Source of the DNA: Chloroflexota bacterium
GTDB taxonomy: Bacteria; Chloroflexota; Dormibacteria; Dormibacterales; Dormibacteraceae
Direction of reading: 5' to 3'
Assembly (NCBI GenBank): GCA_005889495.1
Contig: VBHA01000080.1
Coordinates: 1-39,385 of the forward strand
DNA: 39,385 nt
Positions within the stretch are counted from its first letter, which is position 1. Every line of letters begins with the position of its first letter. Shown here piece after piece: positions 1-6,702 of the stretch. Position numbers and translations under genes: made by a program. The notes under the pieces are model-generated. The model was not told the origin of the DNA. It was given only the letters and a program-made list of their open reading frames with translations, and did not search any database.

Positions 1-477
1 CCCGGCATTGTCGTGGACGCTGCTGTCACTTCCGGCGTGCGAGCTGGCGCTGCTGTTCGAGCTGCCAGAGCCTGACGCCTTGGTGCCGTCGCTTGAGCTC
101 ACCTTCGACGGCTGGCTCGATGCCTGCGTGCCGCTGCCGGTCTTGCTCTCCCCGCTCGTGTGGCTGCTGCTTCCACCGCTTGACTGCCAGTGGTTGCTGC
201 CGCCTGTCCCGCCTCCCCCCTTACCTTTTCCTCCGCCGTCTCCGCCGCCGCCAATGTGCTGGTCTTCCTTCGCCGTCGGGCTGTCGTGGCGATTTGAGAC
301 CGCAGAAGCACTCGTATGGTCTTGTGCTTTGCCCTGACCGTGACCACTGTCAGCAGCCAGAGCCGGCGACGTCCGAGCCAGCATGAGGAGCAGTCCGGCG
401 AAAAGGACAAAAGCGCTGACTATGAGCCGCCGTGCTTGCACGGACAGGCTCGACATATACGTGCCGAACGCATCCAA
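1..477 (-). CDS. Secreted Ser/Gly-rich low-complexity protein, 3' end beyond left edge
   Basis: The frame is open from the left edge and encodes an N-terminal signal peptide: basic RR, then a hydrophobic stretch VSAFVLFAGLLLMLA, then a likely cleavage after SPALA. The mature part is almost entirely Gly, Ser, Thr, Lys and His with GGGGDGGGKGKGGGG-like and SSGGSSSHTS-like runs, so it is probably disordered and extracellular or cell-wall associated. No stop is reached inside the window, so the C-terminus is missing. I chose TTG at 477-475 because GGAGG lies about 7 nt upstream; the in-frame ATG at 456-454 has no Shine-Dalgarno sequence. No family is recognised and no function is claimed. The opposite-strand readings of this stretch are proline/arginine shadows. 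Confidence 0.6.
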   Translation of the reverse strand, partial: MDAFGTYMSSLSVQARRLIVSAFVLFAGLLLMLARTSPALAADSGHGQGKAQDHTSASAVSNRHDSPTAKEDQHIGGGGDGGGKGKGGGGTGGSNHWQSSGGSSSHTSGESKTGSGTQASSQPSKVSSSDGTKASGSGSSNSSASSHAGSDSSVHDNAG

Positions 478-602
478 ATGCCCACCTCCACGTGGAAATG
501 AGCGATTGCCTCGCCGCCATTCCGAGACACCAGCCCCGCAGCCCCGGGGGTATGTCGCAGAACGCCCCGCTCAGCGTTCCCTAGTAGGGCAATACGCTTG
601 CA

Positions 603-1807
603 ATGGAAACGCAAACTCCGTCACGAGTAACCATGGACGCCGCCACCGACAAACAGGTGGTAGCCGAATTCGTCGAGGGATTGCTGGCCGGCACGGGGTG
701 GGAGATCGAGAAGATCCGATCTCGGGGCACGCGCCTGGAGCCGCCCGACTGGTTCTGGACCTCGTTCGCCATCGCCATCCAGAAGGACGGGGAGGAACGC
801 GACCTGAGGATGGTCGCCAAGGGCGCCCTCAACCCCGAAGCCTGGGAAAAACTGAGGGAGAGGCTCGAGCACAGGGGTGGGGAACAGCCGTGTGACCCGG
901 TCAACGGCATCGGCTACCCGGTCCTCTTCCCCGAGACCCAGCATGCCTACTGGTTCTACCCCTTCGACCCACGGATGCCGAACCTGCCCTTCGCCGACGA
1001 CCCGAAGCAGATGGCCGCGATCCTGCTTGGACTCGACTACGCATCCGCGCCCGCCGACAGCGTGAGCGTCGAGCGCGTGCGCTACGTGCCGGAGGTCGGA
1101 GCGATCCTCTGCTACACGATCAACGCGGCCGGTACCCCCGCCAAGATCTATGGCAAGGTCCAGCCGGGGGATCGCGGCTGGCGGACATATAAGGTAGTGG
1201 AGGGCCTCTGGCGGGCGGCCGCGCGCTACCCCGGATACCTGTACCTTCCCCGCCCCCTCGGCTACGTGGAGGAGTTCGGGCTGCTGCTCGAGGAGGGCGT
1301 GAAGGGCCGTCCCGTCAGCAACCGGCGCACGAGCGTGGAATTCGGCCAGATGGCGATGGCGGCCGCGGAGGCGCTCGCGGTGATCCACGAGTCCGAGGTC
1401 GAGGCCGACGAGCGAATCGACATGGAGGCCGAGCTGGGACGCCTGGATCGGGTGGTCGACCAGTTCGCCTACGTGCTGCCGAACGGGCAACCCTCCTCGA
1501 CTTCGACTACTTCACGCAAGCCGAGACGAGCTATGACCTGGGCAAGTTCTGCGCCTACCTGATCCCTTCCCATCCCAAGAACTGGACCGACTCAGTGGCC
1601 GCGGAAGAGGTCCGGGCGGAGTTCATCAGGCGCTACCGCGAGCTTCGTCCGCACGCCACCCTCCAGCGCTTCGGCATCTACGAAGCGCTCCAGCTGGCGC
1701 TGCGTGCCATGGCCTTCATGTGGGCGCAGGTGCCCGGGTGGGAGCGGGTCGCCGAGACGTACCTCGTCCTCGCGTTCGAGCGCCTCAAGAGCCGCCTGCC
1801 CGAATAG
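603..1807 (+). pseudogene. Broken phosphotransferase (APH/choline-kinase fold), catalytic loop deleted
   Basis: Two collinear pieces in different frames make one protein. The first (603 to about 1490, ATG 603 or ATG 633) has a kinase N-lobe-like part and a middle part ending LDRVVDQFAYVLPNG. The second (from about 1493 through 1807) reads LLDFDYFTQAETSYDLGKFCAYL, the DFD metal-binding segment and C-terminal helices of the aminoglycoside phosphotransferase fold. Between them this fold always carries the Brenner loop (HGD-x-K/H-P-x-N). It is absent: the two blocks join directly near 1485-1493 with a change of frame. This is therefore an internal loss of an estimated 60-90 bases, not a simple one-base frameshift. 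Without the catalytic Asp the product could not phosphorylate. Whether the loss is biological or an assembly join is not decidable here. No clear ribosome binding site precedes either ATG. Confidence 0.7.
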
Positions 1808-1897
1808 CTGCCCTAAGCGATCGACAGCGTTTCTTTTTACAAGGCTTAACCGCTATTACCGAGAAACGCGGGGGGCCGCTCCCCAGACTCGGCCGCC

Positions 1898-2539
1898 ATG
1901 CGGGTCTTGGGGTGGATCTCAGGCCTGGTCGTCGTGGCCGTGCTCGGTGCCGGCACCATCTCGGCGACACATCGGCCGTCGGATGCTGCGCACGCGCTGG
2001 CCGCCTCCCGGCAGCAGACGGCGAGCGTGCCGGTGAGCGCGTTCGGCGACGGGCAGCCGGACCCGCCCCATGTCGCCACCGCGCCGAGCCCCAGCCCGAA
2101 ACCCTCATCGAAGCCACCCGCGTCGTCGTCGTCGTCGGGCCGCGGTACGGCGCCAGTGCGCACCGCGCCGCCGTCGGTCGCCGTCCGGTCGACGCAGCAA
2201 GCGCTGATCAACGCCGACCGCAAGGCGCACGGCCTTGGGCCGCTCGCGTGGAGCAGCTGCCTCTACAACGTCGCCGTGAGCAACGCAAGGCGGATCGCTG
2301 CGCAGGGCTCGCTGTCACACACCAACGGCCCGCAGTTAGACCTGACATGCCGCCTCGGCAACCACGCGGGAGAGAACATCGGCTACTGGTCGCAAGGCAT
2401 CAACGACACGTTGCTCAACAACATGTTCATGAACAGTCCCGAGCATTACGCGAACATCATGGGCCCGTATCACTACGTCGCTACGGCTTGGGTCGTGGCG
2501 CCGAACGGTTACGGCTACATCGCCGTCGAGTTCAGCTGA
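1898..2539 (+). CDS. Secreted CAP-superfamily (SCP/PR-1) protein
   Basis: 213 aa. Residues 7-23 are a signal/anchor helix (ISGLVVVAVLGAGTIS), 40-95 a Pro/Ser/Lys-rich linker (PSPSPKPSSKPPAS), and 100-213 a CAP domain. Domain hallmarks are LINADRKAHGLGPLAW at the start, SHTNG (His141), the GENIG motif (Glu159), PEHYANIM (His183) and the closing strand YGYIAVEFS. Cys121 and Cys151 could form a disulfide. Bacterial CAP proteins are exported and often associated with the wall; the biochemical role (lipid/sterol binding, protease-like cleft) is unsettled. It lies just before a class A PBP on the same strand, with 117 bases between, which fits a cell-envelope context. ATG 1898 lacks a convincing Shine-Dalgarno sequence; no better start exists before the signal helix. 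Confidence 0.85.
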   Translation: MRVLGWISGLVVVAVLGAGTISATHRPSDAAHALAASRQQTASVPVSAFGDGQPDPPHVATAPSPSPKPSSKPPASSSSSGRGTAPVRTAPPSVAVRSTQQALINADRKAHGLGPLAWSSCLYNVAVSNARRIAAQGSLSHTNGPQLDLTCRLGNHAGENIGYWSQGINDTLLNNMFMNSPEHYANIMGPYHYVATAWVVAPNGYGYIAVEFS

Positions 2540-2656
2540 ACTCGCGGCTAAACCGGTTTCTCGGGTAGCCCGAATCCAGACGGCGTTGATCTGACGTAGC
2601 GCTCGAACGCGGTGTCCTAACGCCCATCTGAGCGCTTCGGAGGAGGAGCGCGAAGG

Positions 2657-4753
2657 GTGGCTACCAGACCGGCCGCTCACGGCCGCCACGATGCGCTCTG
2701 GTCCAGGCCGATCGCATGGCTGTGGGCCAAGAAGGCATGGATTGCCGCCGCGGTCGGCGCGATCTTTCTCGCCACCACCTTCTACGTCCTGTGGGCGATC
2801 AAGGACCTGCCTGACCCCAGCCAGAACGTGCTCGCCGCGGGCGATGTGATGGTGCTCGACCGCAACGGCAGGCTGATCGAAGACTGGAGTCCGGCCGGCC
2901 ACTACCACATCACGATGACCCTGCAGCAGATGGGCCGGTACGAGCCCAAGGCCGTGCTGGCGGCCGAAGACCGTAACTTCTACAACCACGGCGCTGTCGA
3001 CCCGTGGTCGATCGCCCGCGCCGCGTGGGTCGACGTGACTTCCGGCGGCGCCACGCAGGGCGGCAGCACGATCACACAGCAGCTGGTCAAGATCCAGTTG
3101 CTCACGCCGCAGAAATCGCTGACGCGAAAGCTGCAGGAGGTGGTGCTCGCGGTCGCCCTGGAGCAGCGCTACTCCAAGGACCAGATCCTCGGCATGTATC
3201 TCAATCGCGTCTACTTCGGGCACGGTGCGTACGGGGTGGGCGCCGCCGCGAAGACCTACTTCAACAAGGACCCCAAGGACCTGACGCCGGCGCAGGCGGC
3301 GTTTCTGGCCGGCATCATCCAGGCGCCGACCGCCTACGACCCGGTGCTGCATTACGACGCCGCCCACGAGCGCGCGCTGTATGTGCTGCATGGCATGGTC
3401 ACCACGGGCGCGCTGAGCTCCGCGGACGAGGACAAGGCCGCGAACGAGGACATCAAGTCCGAGCTCCACATCCAGGCCACGGCGCGCCAGAGCAAAGCGC
3501 CGCATTTCGTCGACTACGTGCTGACCCAGCTCGAGAACCTGTTCGGCTCCGCGGCCATCCAGCAGGGCGGCATCGTGGTTCGGACCACGCTGGACCTGGG
3601 GATTCAGCAGAACGCGGAGAGCGCGGTCGCCAACGGCGTCCAGGACCTGTCGGTGATGAACGTCAACAACTCGGCCCTCCTGGCCGCCAATCCCAAGAAT
3701 GGCGACATCCTGGCCTGGGTCGGATCGGCCGACTACGGCAACGACTCGATCGGCGGCCAGTTCGACGTGGTCCTGTCCAGGCGCCAGCCGGGCTCTTCGT
3801 TCAAGCCCTACGTCTACGAGGCCGCGCTGCGCGATCACAAGATCACGTGGTCGACGATCCTCCACGACCGGCCGACCGACTTCAACGGCTACCGGCCCGC
3901 GGACTTCGACAACGGCGGCATGGGCGACATTCCCGCGCGCACCGCCATCCTCTACTCGCGCAACATCCCCGCGGTCGAGGTCGGCCAGATGGAGGGCATC
4001 ACCAACGTGATCGACCTCGCGCACGCGATGGGGATCAAGAGCCAGCTCCAGCCCTACCTCTCGACGGCGATCGGGGCCAGCGACGTGACGCTGTACGAGC
4101 ACGTTCAGGGCTACGAGACGTTTGCCAACCAGGGACAGAAGGTCGACCTCCACGTGATCAACGAGGTCGACGACTCGAGCGGCCACGTCGCGTTCAAGTA
4201 CGAGAACCCCTCGAGCACCACGGTGCTGACGCCGGCCGAGGCATTTCTGATGTCAGACGTGTTGAAGGATTACCAGAACACCTGGGGCTTCGGCTGGAAC
4301 CGCCAGATGGCGAGCAAGACCGGGACCAGCGACAACGGAAAGGGCGGGATTCCTGACTCCTGGATCATGGCCTACAACCCCGACATCGTCGCGGGAGTCT
4401 GGGTGGGCAACACCGGCCCCAACGGCAAGGGCGGGTTGATCCGCGCGTACGGCGAGAACGTCGGCCTGACGATCATGAGACGGTTCGTCAACGCGTTGCC
4501 GCCGAACATGCACGACTGGTACTCGCGGCCCTCGGGGGTGACGTCGGGATGCGGCGGCGATTCGCGAGACCCCTTCCTGCAAGGCGCCTGCACGCCGTCG
4601 ACCCGGCCCTCGTCCACCGCGTCACCGAGCACCAGCCCGTCGGCCTCGGCCTCGCCCACCGTCTTACCATCCTCCGTACCCTCGCCTTCGCTGCTGCCTT
4701 CGCCATCGCCCAAGCCGTCCCCCTCGCCTTCGCCCAAACCTTCGCCTTCGTGA
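2657..4753 (+). CDS. Class A penicillin-binding protein (bifunctional glycosyltransferase/transpeptidase)
   Basis: 698 aa. It polymerises lipid II and cross-links peptidoglycan outside the membrane. A short cytoplasmic N-terminus and a TM helix at about 30-52 precede a GT51 domain with the catalytic Glu104 in EDRNFYNHG, then GGSTITQQLVK and the KLQEVVLAVALEQRYSKDQI stretch. The transpeptidase domain has S380-x-x-K383 (GSSFKP), S434-R-N436 and K554-T-G556. The tail from about 650 is a Pro/Ser/Lys low-complexity extension (PSPSPKPSPS repeats) typical of actinobacterial-like PBP1 enzymes, after a Cys pair. GTG 2657 is chosen because AGGAGGAG (2641-2648) lies 8 nt upstream. It is one of two class A PBPs in this window and is followed 57 bases later by trehalose-6-phosphate synthase in the same orientation, perhaps co-transcribed. 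Confidence 0.95.
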   Translation: MATRPAAHGRHDALWSRPIAWLWAKKAWIAAAVGAIFLATTFYVLWAIKDLPDPSQNVLAAGDVMVLDRNGRLIEDWSPAGHYHITMTLQQMGRYEPKAVLAAEDRNFYNHGAVDPWSIARAAWVDVTSGGATQGGSTITQQLVKIQLLTPQKSLTRKLQEVVLAVALEQRYSKDQILGMYLNRVYFGHGAYGVGAAAKTYFNKDPKDLTPAQAAFLAGIIQAPTAYDPVLHYDAAHERALYVLHGMVTTGALSSADEDKAANEDIKSELHIQATARQSKAPHFVDYVLTQLENLFGSAAIQQGGIVVRTTLDLGIQQNAESAVANGVQDLSVMNVNNSALLAANPKNGDILAWVGSADYGNDSIGGQFDVVLSRRQPGSSFKPYVYEAALRDHKITWSTILHDRPTDFNGYRPADFDNGGMGDIPARTAILYSRNIPAVEVGQMEGITNVIDLAHAMGIKSQLQPYLSTAIGASDVTLYEHVQGYETFANQGQKVDLHVINEVDDSSGHVAFKYENPSSTTVLTPAEAFLMSDVLKDYQNTWGFGWNRQMASKTGTSDNGKGGIPDSWIMAYNPDIVAGVWVGNTGPNGKGGLIRAYGENVGLTIMRRFVNALPPNMHDWYSRPSGVTSGCGGDSRDPFLQGACTPSTRPSSTASPSTSPSASASPTVLPSSVPSPSLLPSPSPKPSPSPSPKPSPS

Positions 4754-4810
4754 TGGTCGCGATGAACAACCCTGAGAGCCCGTTCCTGGATAGCGTCGGG
4801 AGCCGGGGGC

Positions 4811-6187
4811 GTGATCACGGCGCTGCTGACCTTCGCCGAGGTGGCAGACGCCGAATGGGTCGCCTGCGCGCGCACCGACGGCGAGAGAGCCCTGATCGCG
4901 CAGCACGGCACCACGTGGGACGCGCCGCTGCTTCGCGGCGCGACGCGCCTCCACTACGCGACGCCAACGCCGGAGCAGTACGAGCAGTACTACTCGGTCA
5001 TCTCCAACCCGGTGCTGTGGTTCGTCCAGCACTACCTCTTGGACCTGGCCAACCAGCCGGTCATCAACGGCCGCATCCACCGCGCCTGGAGGAACGGCTA
5101 CGTCGAGGTCAACAAGCAGGTCGCTCGCAGGGTCGTGGAGGTGGCGAGAGGGCTGCCGGGACGCCCCCTCGTGATGGTCCACGACTACCAGCTTTACCTC
5201 GTGCCTCGCCTCGTGCGCGAGCAGCTGCACGGCGCGATCATCCAGCACTTCGTGCACATCCCATGGCCGACGCCGCAGTACTGGAAGGTGCTTCCCCGGG
5301 AGATGCGCGACGCCATCCTCTTCGGGCTGCTCGGTTGCGACATCGTGGGTTTTCAGACGAGCCTGGACGTCCGCAACTTCCTGATGACCTGCGAAGAGAA
5401 CGCAGGCCTGGCCGTGGACGAGCGCGAGCGCGCCGTGCTCGTCGACGGCCGGGTCGTGTACGCGCGCGCCTATCCGATCTCGATCGACATCGCCGGCACC
5501 ACGCGGCTCTCCTACTCGCACGGCGTGATGGTCGAGGAGCGCAAGCTGCGCGACTGGCGGCCGGAGCAGCTGATCGTGCGGATCGACCGCACCGATCCTT
5601 CGAAGAACATCGTCCGCGGCTTCCTCGCCTACGAGAAGCTGCTCGCGCACCACCCGGAGCTCAAGGGCCGCGTGCAGTTCTGGGCCTTTCTCCAGCCGTC
5701 GCGCCAGGACGTCGCCGTCTACCGCAACTACGTGCGCAAGGTCCGGCAGGTCGTGCAGCGGATCAACGCCCAGTTCGGCGCGCAGGGTTGGCAGCCGGTC
5801 CGGCTCGAGCTCGGCGAAAGCGTGCGCAAAGCGATGGCGGCGATGCGCAACTTCGACGTCCTGCTCGTCAACTCGGTCTACGACGGGCTGAACCTGGTGG
5901 CGAAGGAGGGCGCGCTCGTCAACCGGTCAGATGGCGTGATCGTGCTCTCCGAGAACGTGGGCGCTCACGAAGAGCTCCACCAGCATGTGCTCTCGGTCAA
6001 CCCCTTCGACATCGAAGCGACGGCCAACGCGATGCACCAGGCGATCGTGATGGGCCTGGACGAGAAGCGGCGCCGCAACGAAGGGGCGCGGGAGGTCGTG
6101 CGGACCAACGACATCGCTCGCTGGATCACTCGCCAGGTCCAGGACATCCGCGACCTGGCAGCCGAGCCAGGCCTGAGAGCCGGTTAG
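4811..6187 (+). CDS. otsA: Trehalose-6-phosphate synthase (GT20), N-terminally short
   Basis: 458 aa. GT20 enzymes transfer glucose from UDP-glucose (or another NDP-glucose) to glucose-6-phosphate. Visible motifs: VHDYQL (124-129), HIPWPTP (149-155), the phosphate/nucleotide-binding RIDRTDPSKN (257-266), DGLNLVAKEG (358-367) and VLSENVGAHEEL. The family normally begins with a strand plus SNR-x-P and a GG-containing loop that contacts the sugar phosphate. Here GTG 4811 starts at VITALLTF, and the in-frame upstream codons read SGAGG, the end of that loop. A TGA at 4763 closes the frame, so no SNR segment can be encoded. GGGAG (4798-4802) sits 8 nt before GTG 4811. Either the protein really lacks about 25-35 N-terminal residues, or the upstream sequence is altered. 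Activity is therefore uncertain although the rest of the site is intact. Confidence 0.88.
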   Translation: MITALLTFAEVADAEWVACARTDGERALIAQHGTTWDAPLLRGATRLHYATPTPEQYEQYYSVISNPVLWFVQHYLLDLANQPVINGRIHRAWRNGYVEVNKQVARRVVEVARGLPGRPLVMVHDYQLYLVPRLVREQLHGAIIQHFVHIPWPTPQYWKVLPREMRDAILFGLLGCDIVGFQTSLDVRNFLMTCEENAGLAVDERERAVLVDGRVVYARAYPISIDIAGTTRLSYSHGVMVEERKLRDWRPEQLIVRIDRTDPSKNIVRGFLAYEKLLAHHPELKGRVQFWAFLQPSRQDVAVYRNYVRKVRQVVQRINAQFGAQGWQPVRLELGESVRKAMAAMRNFDVLLVNSVYDGLNLVAKEGALVNRSDGVIVLSENVGAHEELHQHVLSVNPFDIEATANAMHQAIVMGLDEKRRRNEGAREVVRTNDIARWITRQVQDIRDLAAEPGLRAG

Positions 6188-6188
6188 G

Positions 6189-6632
6189 TTAGAAGAAGCC
6201 TCGGCGAGCGACGGTCACGTCGCGGTAGAAGATGATCGCCATCAGGCGGGCGAGGACCCAGGCGATGAGCGCGTAGACGAGCATCGCGACCACCACCGAC
6301 ATCTCGAGCTGCGACTGGTTGTTGCCGATCGTAGGCAGCAGGTTGTGGAAGGGGGCCAGGAAGAAGTCGGTCACGTTGTACACCCACTGCGTGAAGGCCG
6401 CGGACGTGTTGGCGCCCAGGAGCTTCAGGACGAGGCGGATGAGCAAGAGGCCGTCGATCACGCCAAAGACGAGGTAGATGAGGTCCATCGCGCGGAGCCC
6501 CGGGTTGACCCTGCTCACGACCGCGGTGCTCGGAGGCGCGGGCGGAACCGGCTCGTCCCGGATCAGCCGCCGGTGCTCGTGCTCACGGCCCGTCTCGGGA
6601 TCGCGCTCGATCTCTGAGTCCCTGCGTTCCAT
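6189..6632 (-). CDS. YggT-family integral membrane protein
   Basis: 147 aa. Residues 1-45 form a charged, probably cytoplasmic tail (ERDPETGREHEHRRLIRDEPVPP). Three or so membrane segments follow: about 49-70 (MDLIYLVFGVIDGLLLIRLVL), about 80-100 (FTQWVYNVTDFFLAPFHNLLP, the signature region of the family) and about 110-135 (LEMSVVVAMLVYALIAWVLARLM). YggT proteins are poorly understood; roles in osmotic or division-linked membrane functions have been suggested. ATG 6632 has no Shine-Dalgarno sequence and lies only about 7 nt after the T tract of the terminator of the upstream gene. It may depend on read-through, or on a promoter embedded in that hairpin. It converges with otsA, whose stop is one base away. 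Confidence 0.88.
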   Translation of the reverse strand: MERRDSEIERDPETGREHEHRRLIRDEPVPPAPPSTAVVSRVNPGLRAMDLIYLVFGVIDGLLLIRLVLKLLGANTSAAFTQWVYNVTDFFLAPFHNLLPTIGNNQSQLEMSVVVAMLVYALIAWVLARLMAIIFYRDVTVARRGFF

Positions 6633-6638
6633 AGAACC

Positions 6639-6670
6639 AAAACGCCCGGATGGTTTTGGCCACCCGGGCG
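6639..6670 (-). terminator. Rho-independent terminator after the DUF1906 gene
   Basis: Read on the minus strand: an 11-bp stem CGCCCGGGTGG / CCATCCGGGCG with one G-T pair, a CCAAAA loop and an immediate TTTT tract. It starts 33 nt after the TAG/TGA end of the DUF1906 gene and ends just before the yggT-family start codon. Confidence 0.85.
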
Positions 6671-6702
6671 CTACAGGGGGAGCTGTCGAGTTCAGCCTCA
6701 GC

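Noticed and set aside
2551-2560. Palindrome AAACCGGTTT after the CAP gene
   Set aside because: Too short and isolated to call an operator or terminator.
2336-4186. Long minus-strand open frame (616 codons) over the CAP and PBP genes
   Set aside because: Val/Asp/Arg/His-rich composition without motifs; it is the antisense shadow of the PBP, which has all catalytic motifs.
4640-4750. CT/CG-rich short tandem pattern
   Set aside because: Explained by codons of the Pro/Ser tail of the PBP, not a separate repeat element.
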